Assembly: GCA_903821365.1 (NCBI GenBank)
Contig: CAIJKY010000011.1
Location: 62,001-126,000, forward strand
Direction of reading: 5' to 3'
Source: an uncultured bacterium
Lineage (GTDB): Bacteria; Patescibacteriota; Saccharimonadia; Saccharimonadales; Saccharimonadaceae
DNA length: 64,000 bases
In this document: positions 10,646 to 18,813 of the stretch, piece after piece
Numbering within the stretch: position 1 is the stretch's first letter
Layout of the letters: each line of letters opens with the position of its first letter
Notes under the pieces: model-generated
Told to the model about the DNA's origin: nothing
Seen by the model: the letters and a program-made list of their open reading frames with translations, nothing else
The model's database searches: none
Program-made: the position numbers and the translations under genes

Positions 10646-11212
10646 ATGTTTGAAGACTTCAAGCAAAAAGACAGTATCGTCGTTGTCTACACAGGCGATA
10701 ATAAAGGTAAAACCAGTGCGAGCATTGGCCTAATGTGTCGTGCGCTTGGTCGCGGCTGGCGCGTCGCATACATCCAGTTCATCAAAAACTGGGAAGTTGG
10801 CGAACATAACTTCATTCATACGATTCAACCGCTATATGGCGACTCACTTTATTTTTACAAAGGTGGTCGTGGATTCTATGATGCGGCAGGCTTAAGCGCA
10901 AAAGATGTCAGCGCGGCAGATCACAAACAAGCCGCGAGCGAAACGCTAGATGAAGCCATCAAAGCAATAAACAGCGGCGATTTTGACTTAGTAATCTGCG
11001 ACGAAATTAATAATGCCTTGAGCGATGGGCTTATTACGAAAACTGCATTTAAAAGGCTTCTTACCGATCGACCGCCGACCGTAAGCCTATGCTTTACGGG
11101 ACGCAATTACCCAACCGATTTGCTGGGTTATGCCGATATTGCGACAGAGATGAAAAAGCTCAAGCATCATTTTGACGATAAATTTATTGCTAAAAAAGGC
11201 ATCGACTACTAG
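10646..11212 (+). CDS. Corrinoid adenosyltransferase, CobO/BtuR type
   Basis: A 188-residue P-loop enzyme. The family adenosylates cob(I)alamin or its precursors using ATP. The N-terminal GDNKGKTSAS is its characteristic P-loop, VAYIQFIK follows, and DLVICDEINNAL is the Walker-B-like strand. AAAAAGGAG lies before the ATG. No other cobalamin gene is visible in the window, and the host type rarely makes or needs the vitamin, so the true nucleotide acceptor is uncertain. It is followed three bases later by a nuclease gene. Confidence 0.85.
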   Translation: MFEDFKQKDSIVVVYTGDNKGKTSASIGLMCRALGRGWRVAYIQFIKNWEVGEHNFIHTIQPLYGDSLYFYKGGRGFYDAAGLSAKDVSAADHKQAASETLDEAIKAINSGDFDLVICDEINNALSDGLITKTAFKRLLTDRPPTVSLCFTGRNYPTDLLGYADIATEMKKLKHHFDDKFIAKKGIDY

Positions 11213-11215
11213 AGT

Positions 11216-11812
11216 ATGTCACGTCTCTCAAGTGATGCCGCCGTGCGGCGTCGGTTTAAACGGCTACTACAGACTTTGCTTATTGCAGCAGTTACAGCGT
11301 TTATCGGTTACGTCTCCCAGCTCCACCAGGGCATACCGGCCGCACAACAGTTACAGACACCAGCCGGGTCATACCAAGTGGTTGATACCGCCGACGGTGA
11401 TACCATCTATGTCAGCATGGACGGGATTAAAGAAAAAGTACGATTAGTCGGCGTTGATACGCCGGAGACGCACCATCCAACGAAGCCCGTACAATGTTAC
11501 GGCAAAGAAGCTAGCGCCTATACCGCCAGCTTAGTAAAGAATAAGGCCGTTACGCTCCGTAGTGACACAAAACAACCAAACCGCGATAAATATGGCCGCT
11601 TGTTACGCTATGTCTATTTGCAAGATGGACGTGAGCTTAATGAATTACTCGTCACTGGCGGCTACGCGTTTGTGACTAACTTTTCAACCGAAAAGAAAGC
11701 AGCATTACAGCAGCTTCAAGCAGTAGCAAAAGCAAATCGCATTGGCCTATGGGGCGCCTGTACGGTCATCACAAATGGGCCATACTTACAGACAAATAAC
11801 GTCGCCCAATAG
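11216..11812 (+). CDS. Staphylococcal-nuclease-like thermonuclease, membrane anchored
   Basis: A 198-residue protein with an N-terminal membrane helix (LLQTLLIAAVTAFIGYVS) and an SNase domain. DGDTIYV, VRLVGVDTPETHHP, RDKYGRLLRYVYL and ELLVTGGYAFV match the family, including the catalytic Arg/Asp/Glu positions. Such Ca-dependent nucleases degrade extracellular DNA and RNA, which could supply nucleotides to a host-dependent cell. It follows the corrinoid adenosyltransferase by three bases. Confidence 0.9.
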   Translation: MSRLSSDAAVRRRFKRLLQTLLIAAVTAFIGYVSQLHQGIPAAQQLQTPAGSYQVVDTADGDTIYVSMDGIKEKVRLVGVDTPETHHPTKPVQCYGKEASAYTASLVKNKAVTLRSDTKQPNRDKYGRLLRYVYLQDGRELNELLVTGGYAFVTNFSTEKKAALQQLQAVAKANRIGLWGACTVITNGPYLQTNNVAQ

Positions 11813-11816
11813 TGTC

Positions 11817-13049
11817 TTAGGTAACAGGCTCGGCGTCTTTGTAGATTGCAAGCATTCGCTTTGCAAGAACAGTAATGTCAAAGTCATGGCTTAGCTGACG
11901 AGAAGCAGCCGACATTTGCTTAATACGAGCAGGGTCCGCGAGCAGCTCGTCGAAAGCATCAGCAAAGCCTTCGGGGAGATGCGTCTTTGTTAATAATGCA
12001 TTATCTTCAGTGAGGCCTTCTTGCAGTCTATCGTCGCAGTAAACCACTGGTAAGCCGCTTGCAATGGCCTCAAGGATAACCATTGGTTGATTGTCGAAGC
12101 GATACGAAGCCAATGTAAAAATATCACTTTGATTTAAGATTTCAGCGACGACGTGTGGCGGCTGCTTGTCGGTAAAGACGACTTTGTCGGTCAAGCCAAG
12201 CGATACGACGAGCTCCTGTAATTTCTCGCGTTCCGGACCGTCACCAATAAGGAACAATTTTACTTTTTCAGCCTTTAGTAACGGCATTGATTCAATAAGC
12301 GTTTTTTGTCGCTTCTCACCACTGAGCCGGCCAACCGCTGTAATCCAACGTTCACCAGCAGGCTTGATAAATTCACCAGCAGGCTTTGTTGCTTTATATT
12401 TGTCCAAGCTAATGCCATTTGGCACAACATAGCAATTAGCGTTCAGGCCGTGCGCCGCCATAGTATTGAAAAGGTGTTGTGATGGCGCAATACAAGCTGA
12501 AGTGTGTTCGAAAAAAGTGTTCATCAACTTCCAGGTTTGTTTTTTGAACAAGTCACGGTTTGTCATGCTTAGCGCCTCAAGTGAACCAAATTCGAATGGC
12601 AAAATTGGGCGCGTCTTAAATGCGATTGGATAGCCGATCGAGACCGCGATAATACCCGATATGATAGCCGCCGGATAATCGTCAATAAGTTCCGAGAAAA
12701 GCGTGTGCATAGTTGAAATATGGGGGATACCTTTGCGCTTTGCCACCATACTTCCGAGTGTACCAAGCCAAAACTGTGTGTGTGAGTGACATATATCAAA
12801 GTCGTAATCATCGAATTTTTTAGCCATGCCAGGGTAGACGATTGAAATCGGCCGCTTGTCAAAGATATAGGAGTTAATCGAATTGAGCCGAATAACATGA
12901 TCGTCGTTGTCGTCATAGCCGGCACATTTTGGGGCAATAACATACACTTCGTGACCAAGCGCTTCATAGGCTGCACGTAAATTCTGAATAGAGGTAGTGA
13001 CGCCGTGGACATACGGCAGGTAATCGTCAGTAAAGAAGGCGATTTTCAT
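11817..13049 (-). CDS. Glycosyltransferase family 4
   Basis: A 410-residue GT-B enzyme. The N-terminus MKIAFFTDDYLPYVHGVTTSI and the HTLFSE segment are typical of lipid-type alpha-glycosyltransferases (GT4). In the C-terminal half AVGRLSGEKRQKTLIESMP, LIGDGPEREKL and the nucleotide-sugar motif EAIASGLPVV are clear. It probably glycosylates a diacylglycerol or polyprenyl acceptor at the membrane. It is transcribed divergently from a family 2 glycosyltransferase, and the two promoters share 58 bases. Confidence 0.9.
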   Translation of the reverse strand: MKIAFFTDDYLPYVHGVTTSIQNLRAAYEALGHEVYVIAPKCAGYDDNDDHVIRLNSINSYIFDKRPISIVYPGMAKKFDDYDFDICHSHTQFWLGTLGSMVAKRKGIPHISTMHTLFSELIDDYPAAIISGIIAVSIGYPIAFKTRPILPFEFGSLEALSMTNRDLFKKQTWKLMNTFFEHTSACIAPSQHLFNTMAAHGLNANCYVVPNGISLDKYKATKPAGEFIKPAGERWITAVGRLSGEKRQKTLIESMPLLKAEKVKLFLIGDGPEREKLQELVVSLGLTDKVVFTDKQPPHVVAEILNQSDIFTLASYRFDNQPMVILEAIASGLPVVYCDDRLQEGLTEDNALLTKTHLPEGFADAFDELLADPARIKQMSAASRQLSHDFDITVLAKRMLAIYKDAEPVT

Positions 13050-13107
13050 TTTTTTATTCCAAACATTGTATCTAGTATAACTTATTTTGATTTATACTAA
13101 TACTACA
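13050..13107. promoter_or_regulatory. Divergent promoter region between two glycosyltransferases
   Basis: The 58-base AT-rich gap holds a minus-strand TATACT (plus coordinates 13073-13078) for the GT4 gene and a plus-strand TATACT at 13093-13098, nine bases before the GT2 ATG. The plus-strand gene is expected to be leaderless. Confidence 0.55.
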
Positions 13108-13878
13108 ATGAATCATAGTACCTCGCCATTCTTATCTGTTATCATCCCGTGCCGTAATGAAGAAAACAACATTCCGCTCTTATTACAAGACCTTGTTTCG
13201 CAAACCACCCAAGATTTCGAGGTCATTGTTGCCGACTCGGCATCGAGCGACAACACGGCGCGTGAGGCAAAAAAGTTTGGCAATCAGCTCACATTACATA
13301 CAATTCGTGTCGATCAGCCAGGCGTCGCCTTGGCGCGCAACACGGCAGCAAGGCATGCACGTGGTGACTTTTTGCTATTCATTGACGCCGACATACGGCT
13401 TGAATCACCGTTTATTGCAGCTCTTGTATCAGCACTACGCGCGCGTAAGCTCGATGTCGCGGGCTTTCGCCAAAAACTAGTCACTCAAGCAGTTGGCCTT
13501 CGTTTGGGCGCAGCGTTTATGAATAGCTATGTTCAGCTTATGAGCCACACTCGGATTCCCATATTTTTCAGTTGTTTTGTGTGCCGTAGAAGTCTCCACG
13601 AAAGTATCGAGGGCTTTGATACGACCTTATACATCATGGAAGATTACGACTATGCCTTGCGCGCCAAACGAGCTGGCGGACGTTTCGGTATCATCAAAGA
13701 TGTGCCATTCCTTGCATCGGCTCGGCGTTATGAAAATAACGGTGGCGGAGCGGGTATTCTAAAAGGCGTTTACGGCGAACTCTATCGGTACACGCACGGT
13801 CTACGCGTTGAAAAGCCCATCTATACCTATACCATGGGCGGCAAATCAGCGAACAACGCTAAAAAACCAAGGAAATAG
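13108..13878 (+). CDS. Glycosyltransferase family 2
   Basis: A 256-residue GT-A enzyme. It shows SVIIPCRNEENNIPLLLQDL, the donor-binding VADSASSDNT, the DXD-like FIDADIRL near residue 95 and the acceptor-site EDYDYALRAKRAG. The last 20 residues are basic. ATG 13108 is chosen because the in-frame TTG at 13087 lies inside the promoter box. It probably builds cell-surface glycan together with the divergent GT4. Confidence 0.9.
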   Translation: MNHSTSPFLSVIIPCRNEENNIPLLLQDLVSQTTQDFEVIVADSASSDNTAREAKKFGNQLTLHTIRVDQPGVALARNTAARHARGDFLLFIDADIRLESPFIAALVSALRARKLDVAGFRQKLVTQAVGLRLGAAFMNSYVQLMSHTRIPIFFSCFVCRRSLHESIEGFDTTLYIMEDYDYALRAKRAGGRFGIIKDVPFLASARRYENNGGGAGILKGVYGELYRYTHGLRVEKPIYTYTMGGKSANNAKKPRK

Positions 13879-13891
13879 ATTTAATCCACCG

Positions 13892-14773
13892 TTACTGATG
13901 TTTGAGACGATCAAGCGCAATAGCAGCGCATTCTTCCCAGGCGTCAAAATGCAGAATATGCCCAACTCCAGGGATAATGCGACGATGCGCCTCGGGCAAA
14001 ACCCGCGCCATTGTTGCAAGCGTCGAACGAGTTGCGACGTTGTCGCGGTCGCCAACGATATAGGTTACGCGGTCTTGCAAGGCTAGCGACAACAGTGGCC
14101 CATGGAATGGATTTTGCATCTCAAGCAACGTCGACATGCTATTTGGCATGTTCGGATCAATAAATTGTCGTTTAAAGTATTCGGACTCTTCGAGCCAGCG
14201 TTTCGCTTCTGGTTTACCGCTCACATGGAGGTACAATACCCGCAAAAATATCACCAGATGCGAATTATATAGTTTGAGCGCAATACGAGCAGGTAATGCA
14301 CGGCCAGCATTACGAAGTACTCGTGAGGCAAGACTAATATCAGGGGTGGGGCAGCCCAAGATCAACTGCGCTTTAGCGGGCAAAAACCCTTGTTGGGCGT
14401 AATTATAACAAACAGCCGTACCAAAAGAGTTACCCATAACCAAGGCCGGTGAACGTCCTAAACTTTCAATGCAAGCATGAAACCAACGGCCAAAATCATC
14501 GAACGTCTTAGCCGTAATTGGCGCCGCGTTACCATGCCCAGGCAGATCGGGGGCATATACGGCGTAACCTTGGGCGGCAAGCTGTTGACCAACGAGCACC
14601 ATATCAAGTTTGTTACCCGTCACACCATGCAACAAAATAACTACTTTGTCGGCACGCTCATTGGCCGCAAGAAAATAAAACGTTTCACCGTCAAGACGGC
14701 GTTCCAAAGGTGTAAAAACCTGCTGTATTTGCTCTAAAGTCTGCTGTGCAATAGCCGGCTGTTGCTGTTTCAT
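13892..14773 (-). CDS. Alpha/beta hydrolase
   Basis: A 293-residue hydrolase. HGVTGNKLD forms the oxyanion loop, GNSFG near residue 125 is the nucleophile elbow, GDRDNVAT supplies the acid, and GVGHILHFDAWEE the catalytic His. It resembles monoglyceride-lipase-like enzymes; the substrate is unknown. ATG 14773 is chosen because GGAGG precedes it; a start 14 codons upstream would lie within the TATACT box. It is convergent with the GT2 gene and divergent from smpB. Confidence 0.85.
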   Translation of the reverse strand: MKQQQPAIAQQTLEQIQQVFTPLERRLDGETFYFLAANERADKVVILLHGVTGNKLDMVLVGQQLAAQGYAVYAPDLPGHGNAAPITAKTFDDFGRWFHACIESLGRSPALVMGNSFGTAVCYNYAQQGFLPAKAQLILGCPTPDISLASRVLRNAGRALPARIALKLYNSHLVIFLRVLYLHVSGKPEAKRWLEESEYFKRQFIDPNMPNSMSTLLEMQNPFHGPLLSLALQDRVTYIVGDRDNVATRSTLATMARVLPEAHRRIIPGVGHILHFDAWEECAAIALDRLKHQ

Positions 14774-14860
14774 AATATGTACGCCTCCAGTATAGCCCAT
14801 CAGCAAGCTGCGCATTGGTACTTTAAGCTATTTCACACGTTTTGCTTTATACTAGAACAG

Positions 14861-15334
14861 ATGAAACGCGCCAAAAAACCTGCTGCATCCGCCATTACGA
14901 ATCGTCGTGCTCATTTTGATTATGCACTTGGCGATGAATTTAAGGTTGGCATTAGTCTTAATGGCCGCGAAGTACGCGCTGCAAGAGATGGCCACATCCA
15001 GCTCAAAGGCGCGTTTGTTACCGTTAAAGACAATGAGCTTTGGCTGACAAACGCCAGCTTTACTCTCCGAAATAACGAGCCGCACTCACGCGAGGCACGC
15101 ACCGTCGACACATCTGCTCGTAAATTGCTAGCGCATCGCAAAGAGATTGATCGCATGCTTGAGGCGAAAAAAACCGGCATGACTATTGTACCGCTCAAAT
15201 TGCTCAATAAAGGCCGTTATATAAAAATTGTCATTGCACTTGGTAAAGGTAAGAAACAGTACGATAAACGTGAGACGCTCAAACGGCGTGATTTTGCGCG
15301 TGACGCCGCAGCACTACGTAAAACATTACGTTAA
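14861..15334 (+). CDS. smpB: SsrA-binding protein SmpB
   Basis: A 157-residue RNA-binding protein that delivers tmRNA to stalled ribosomes. It shows the N-terminal NRRAHFDYALGDEFKVGISLNGREV, the core LTNASFTLRNN and the C-terminal GLGKGKKQYDKRETLKRRD-like tail that enters the decoding centre (here ALGKGKKQYDKRETLKRRD). A TATACT at 14848-14853 ends seven bases before the ATG, so the mRNA is probably leaderless. Its presence implies a tmRNA gene elsewhere in the genome. Confidence 0.97.
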   Translation: MKRAKKPAASAITNRRAHFDYALGDEFKVGISLNGREVRAARDGHIQLKGAFVTVKDNELWLTNASFTLRNNEPHSREARTVDTSARKLLAHRKEIDRMLEAKKTGMTIVPLKLLNKGRYIKIVIALGKGKKQYDKRETLKRRDFARDAAALRKTLR

Positions 15335-15342
15335 AAACAATT

Positions 15343-15382
15343 GCCGGATGCACCACGCGCCAACAAGGCGGGTGCATCCGGC
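15343..15382 (-). terminator. GC-rich hairpin ending the 15408-15803 gene
   Basis: A perfect 12-bp stem (GCCGGATGCACC with GGTGCATCCGGC) has an inner GCGCC/GGCG pairing. On the minus strand it is followed by CAATTGTTTTTAAC, an interrupted T-tract, so it can terminate the orphan gene. On the plus strand it may also stop smpB transcripts. Confidence 0.75.
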
Positions 15383-15407
15383 GGCGAGTGCTGGCAAGCT
15401 CCATCTA

Positions 15408-15803
15408 TCACATCCCGCAAAGGCGTGCGATCTCAGGATCCTTGCCTATGTCATGCTCTTGTGGGGCGGGCAGATAGGCGACGAGCGTACCGTTATTCAC
15501 GATCTGTAGCTTCGGCACCGATTGCCCAGCAAGGAGCCACAACTTCCCGGTGCATGCACCAAGATCAGGCAAGGCAACCGGCAGCCGAACATCATAGCGT
15601 GTAGTGCCCGCTTCTGGCGAGCCTTGCACACCGTACCCATGAGTTGTCGCGAAATGAGACAACACTCCATACGTCTGCTGCTGTTCAGCCGTCAGCGGCT
15701 GCCATATCAGTAAGGCAAGCAAGCCACAGGCCAAGAGTGCAAGCACGCCGAGGCTGAACGGAAATCGGCGACGGCTTCCAGGACCAATTACGTGAATCGT
15801 CAT
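15408..15803 (-). CDS. Orphan membrane-anchored protein
   Basis: A 131-residue protein with a basic N-terminus, one membrane helix (FSLGVLALLACGLLALLIWQP, residues about 16-37) and a small exported domain. Two Cys (GACTGKL and LCGM) could form a disulfide. I recognise no family. ATG 15803 has AGAGG eight bases upstream; an in-frame GTG three codons earlier lies on that site. A TATAGT box lies about 55 bases upstream, giving a real 5' leader. GC-rich body plus 3' hairpin place it in the cassette class. Confidence 0.65.
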   Translation of the reverse strand: MTIHVIGPGSRRRFPFSLGVLALLACGLLALLIWQPLTAEQQQTYGVLSHFATTHGYGVQGSPEAGTTRYDVRLPVALPDLGACTGKLWLLAGQSVPKLQIVNNGTLVAYLPAPQEHDIGKDPEIARLCGM

Positions 15804-15874
15804 GATGAACACCTCTTGTTCAGAGATAGAAGGAGCGTGGCACTTCGCTTATTACTATACTATAGGAAATACCA

Positions 15875-16591
15875 CTACGTAATCAGCGTCCCGACCGATT
15901 TTCCTTCAGCCGCACCAAGAATATTGCCCTCAGTGTGTAAATCAAATACTAAAATTGCTTTTTGATGCTCCATAGCGAGCCCCATAGCAGCCTTGTCCAT
16001 AACAGCAATCTGTTCATTGCTGACCGCTTCTTGAAAACTTATTCGATCAAACTTTTTTGCGTCGCTATGCTTTGCCGGATCTTTATCATAGACGCCATCA
16101 ACTTTTGTTACCTTACAAACGAGGTCGCAGTTTAACTCTAGGGCAAGATTTACTGCTGCGGTATCAGTTGTAAGATACGGGCGGCCAATGCCACCGCCAA
16201 TAACAACCACACGACCCTTGGTTAAATGGCTCAGCGCTCGACGTGGCGTAAACTGGTCGGCGACTTGATCAGCCTTGATATTCGACAATAGTCGCGTCGG
16301 TACGTCTTGCGCGTTAAAAACATCAGTTACGGCGAGGCCATTCATCAACGTTCCAAGCATACCCATATAATCAGCATTGACTCGCGAGATGCCGTGGCCT
16401 GTCAGCTGCGCGCCACGCACAAAATTACCACCACCAACCATGATAGCGATTTCGGCACCGGCTTTGGTGGCTTTGCCGACTTCTTTTGCAATCCATTCGA
16501 TGACCTTGGCATCGACACCACCATCATAATTACCGGCGAGTTGTTCGCCTGAAAGTTTCAATAATAAGCGTTTGTGCTGTAGTTTTGTCAT
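15875..16591 (-). CDS. pyrH: UMP kinase
   Basis: A 238-residue amino-acid-kinase-fold enzyme making UDP from UMP and ATP. It shows RLLLKLSGEQLAG, AIMVGGGNFVRG, the GRPYLTTDTAAVNLALELNCDL segment and KVDGVYDKDPAK. ATG 16591 is used rather than an in-frame ATG 41 codons earlier, which would run through the xth promoter. TACTAT lies six bases before the ATG, so the gene is probably leaderless. It is divergent from xth with only 33 bases between the starts. Confidence 0.96.
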   Translation of the reverse strand: MTKLQHKRLLLKLSGEQLAGNYDGGVDAKVIEWIAKEVGKATKAGAEIAIMVGGGNFVRGAQLTGHGISRVNADYMGMLGTLMNGLAVTDVFNAQDVPTRLLSNIKADQVADQFTPRRALSHLTKGRVVVIGGGIGRPYLTTDTAAVNLALELNCDLVCKVTKVDGVYDKDPAKHSDAKKFDRISFQEAVSNEQIAVMDKAAMGLAMEHQKAILVFDLHTEGNILGAAEGKSVGTLIT

Positions 16592-16624
16592 AAAATCATA
16601 GTAGCAGACGTGTATACTAAATAC
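16592..16624. promoter_or_regulatory. 33-base divergent promoter between pyrH and xth
   Basis: The gap holds TACTAT on the minus strand (plus 16598-16603) six bases from the pyrH ATG, and TATACT on the plus strand (16613-16618) six bases from the xth ATG. There is no room for ribosome-binding sites on either side, so both messages should start at their ATG. Confidence 0.65.
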
Positions 16625-17452
16625 ATGCCAATAAAACTCTACTCCTGGAATGTCAACGGTATTCGAGCTGTCCTTAAAAAGGAATTGTTTATGCCGTTTA
16701 TAGAGAAACATCAACCCGATATTTTATGCTTGCAAGAAACAAAGGCTCAGCAAGGCCAGGCCGAAGTTGACTTGCCTGAATATCATGAGTACTGGAATTC
16801 AGCCGAAAAAAAAGGGTACTCAGGCACCGCTCTATTTAGTAAAGTGAAACCCCTGAGTGTACGCCATAATTTTATCGGTGATATTGCCGAAAAGCACGGC
16901 ATTACTCCTGACAGTTTTGGCGACCCAAGCAAAGAAGGGCGCATGATCACCGCCGAATTCACCGACTTTTATGTTGTGACTGTTTACACGCCGAATAGCA
17001 AAGGCGACTTAGAGAGGCTTGCATTACGGCACAAGCAATGGGATCCAGCCTTTTTAGCGCACTGCCAAGCACTTGAACAAGGCTTGTATGACGCCGTAGC
17101 GAAACCTGTACTATTCTGTGGCGACTTGAATGTTGCGTACAGTGAAGATGACTTAGCAAATCCAAAACCAAATGTTGGCAAACACGGTTTTACCGACGAA
17201 GAACGCCAAGGCTTTCAAAAATTCCTCGACGCCGGCTTCATCGACACCTTCCGCATGTTCACCAAAGGTAATGGCCACTACAGCTGGTGGACGCATTGGG
17301 CAAACGCTCGCGCTCGTAATGTCGGCTGGCGGATCGACTACTTCATGGCCTCTTCTCAGCTTAAAAAACGTATCATAAGCGCTACTATTCATGCCGACGT
17401 CCTAGGCAGCGACCACTGCCCAGTGAGCGTCGAGCTCGACGGCACATTGTAA
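16625..17452 (+). CDS. xth: Exodeoxyribonuclease III
   Basis: A 275-residue AP endonuclease/3'-5' exonuclease for base-excision repair. It shows KLYSWNVNGIRAVLKK, the metal ligand in LCLQETKAQ, the catalytic VYTPNSKGDLERL, GDLNVAYSEDDLANPK and the C-terminal DYFMAS plus LGSDHCPVSVEL. All active-site motifs are complete. It ends one base into the next gene (TAATGG), which couples it to the NAD(P)HX-dehydratase-like gene. Confidence 0.96.
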   Translation: MPIKLYSWNVNGIRAVLKKELFMPFIEKHQPDILCLQETKAQQGQAEVDLPEYHEYWNSAEKKGYSGTALFSKVKPLSVRHNFIGDIAEKHGITPDSFGDPSKEGRMITAEFTDFYVVTVYTPNSKGDLERLALRHKQWDPAFLAHCQALEQGLYDAVAKPVLFCGDLNVAYSEDDLANPKPNVGKHGFTDEERQGFQKFLDAGFIDTFRMFTKGNGHYSWWTHWANARARNVGWRIDYFMASSQLKKRIISATIHADVLGSDHCPVSVELDGTL

Positions 17453-18240
17453 TGGACTATGCCTATTGGTTGCGACCTAAACCCGGCGACAAACCGTTTA
17501 GCGAACTGGAATGGGAAAAACCTGAGCGGCGAGACCAACGGGGAAGACTAGCAATTATAGGTGGCACAAAATTAGGCTTTGCTGCCGTTGCCACTAGTTA
17601 CAGCGAAACCGTCGCTGCTGGTGCCGGTGAAATCCGCGCCGTTCTACCTGACGCGCTCCAGCCACTGCTTGGCCGTACCATCAGCGACGCTATTTTTACG
17701 AGCAGTAACAAAATTGGTGCTTTCGATGCTAAGGCCGAAAACGATATGCGTGCTATTTATGATTGGGCTGATATCGTACTGCTGCCTGGCGATGCTGGGC
17801 GCAACTCAGAAACGGCCATTTGTTTCGAGCATTTACTGACTAACAATGATACTCCTGTAGTTATTACTCGTGACACCATCGACTTGCTTCGCGCTAGCCC
17901 AGCACTGCTGTTAGAACGGCCACAGACCGCTTTGGTTATTTCATTCGCCCAACTACAAAAGTTGCTACAAAGTGTATATTTTCCTCGCGGTATTGTTTTT
18001 TCAATGCATCTTAGTCAGTTGGTTGAGACCCTGCATAAAGTAACGCTGAGTTACCCGGCACTTATTGTTACCTACCATAGTGAGCAGTTAATTATCGCTT
18101 ACGGTGGCAAGGTGGCGAGTTTTGCCTACGAAATGCCGATGCGCATCTGGCGCGGTAGCACTGCATCGAGCATTGCCGTTGCTTTAATGCAGCACCCGAG
18201 CAAATGGTTTGAAGCGGCAGTACAAGCAACCGCATACTAA
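17452..18240 (+). CDS. NAD(P)H-hydrate dehydratase-like protein
   Basis: A 262-residue ribokinase-like protein. RGRLAIIGGTKLGFAAVATSY followed by AGAGEIRAVLPDAL resembles the start of ADP-dependent NAD(P)HX dehydratase, an enzyme that repairs hydrated NADH. The later motifs are degenerate: LLPGDAGRNSET replaces the usual GPGLG and the C-terminal GTGD anion hole is not evident (IWRGSTASSIAV instead). Catalysis is therefore doubtful and it may be a diverged or regulatory relative. It overlaps xth by one base. Confidence 0.6.
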   Translation: MDYAYWLRPKPGDKPFSELEWEKPERRDQRGRLAIIGGTKLGFAAVATSYSETVAAGAGEIRAVLPDALQPLLGRTISDAIFTSSNKIGAFDAKAENDMRAIYDWADIVLLPGDAGRNSETAICFEHLLTNNDTPVVITRDTIDLLRASPALLLERPQTALVISFAQLQKLLQSVYFPRGIVFSMHLSQLVETLHKVTLSYPALIVTYHSEQLIIAYGGKVASFAYEMPMRIWRGSTASSIAVALMQHPSKWFEAAVQATAY

Positions 18241-18309
18241 TTAATATTATTTTAAGAATTAATAACTATACTTTTTTTTAAATCAGCCCGATAAGACAGG
18301 AGCACACCC

Positions 18310-18813
18310 ATGGAAGCAGAAGATAACAACGGACGAGGAAAACAAATAGCAATCAGTGCAGGCATTGTTGTTGTCATCGCACTTACCATTATTGGTGTCG
18401 TGGCATTTAGTAATAAGAAGAGTGACACCACAGCAAGCACAACGAGCACTAATCAGGCGGCAACGAGCACTGCGAGTGACAGCACGACGACGGCGACCAC
18501 GGCAACGACTGGCAGTTTCAAAGCAGGAACATACGAAGCAACTGGCAGCTACACTAATCCTGGTGGCAGTAGTGACATCAACATCAGTGTGACAATCGAC
18601 GGCACAGGTACAATCACCGCCACAGAAGCAACCGAGGGCACAAGCAATCGTGAGTCTCAAGAGTATCAGCAAAAGTTTATCAGTGGCTATAAATCACAGG
18701 TTGTTGGCAAAAAGATCACTGATGTTCAATTATCACGTGTATCTGGCTCATCTTTGACATCAAAGGGATTTAATGATGCGATTGCCCAAATCGAAAAGAA
18801 GGCACAGGCATAA
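18310..18813 (+). CDS. Membrane-anchored FMN-binding-domain protein
   Basis: A 167-residue protein with one N-terminal helix (IAISAGIVVVIALTIIGVVAF), a Thr/Ser/Ala-rich linker and an FMN-binding domain. The segment SRVSGSSLTSKGFNDAI matches the site where such domains carry covalent FMN, attached to Ser or Thr in an S-G-A-S/T-like motif. FMN attachment is done by ApbE, encoded next. It should sit outside the membrane as an electron acceptor from the RnfD-reductase fusion downstream. SD-like GACAGGAG precedes the ATG. Confidence 0.85.
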   Translation: MEAEDNNGRGKQIAISAGIVVVIALTIIGVVAFSNKKSDTTASTTSTNQAATSTASDSTTTATTATTGSFKAGTYEATGSYTNPGGSSDINISVTIDGTGTITATEATEGTSNRESQEYQQKFISGYKSQVVGKKITDVQLSRVSGSSLTSKGFNDAIAQIEKKAQA

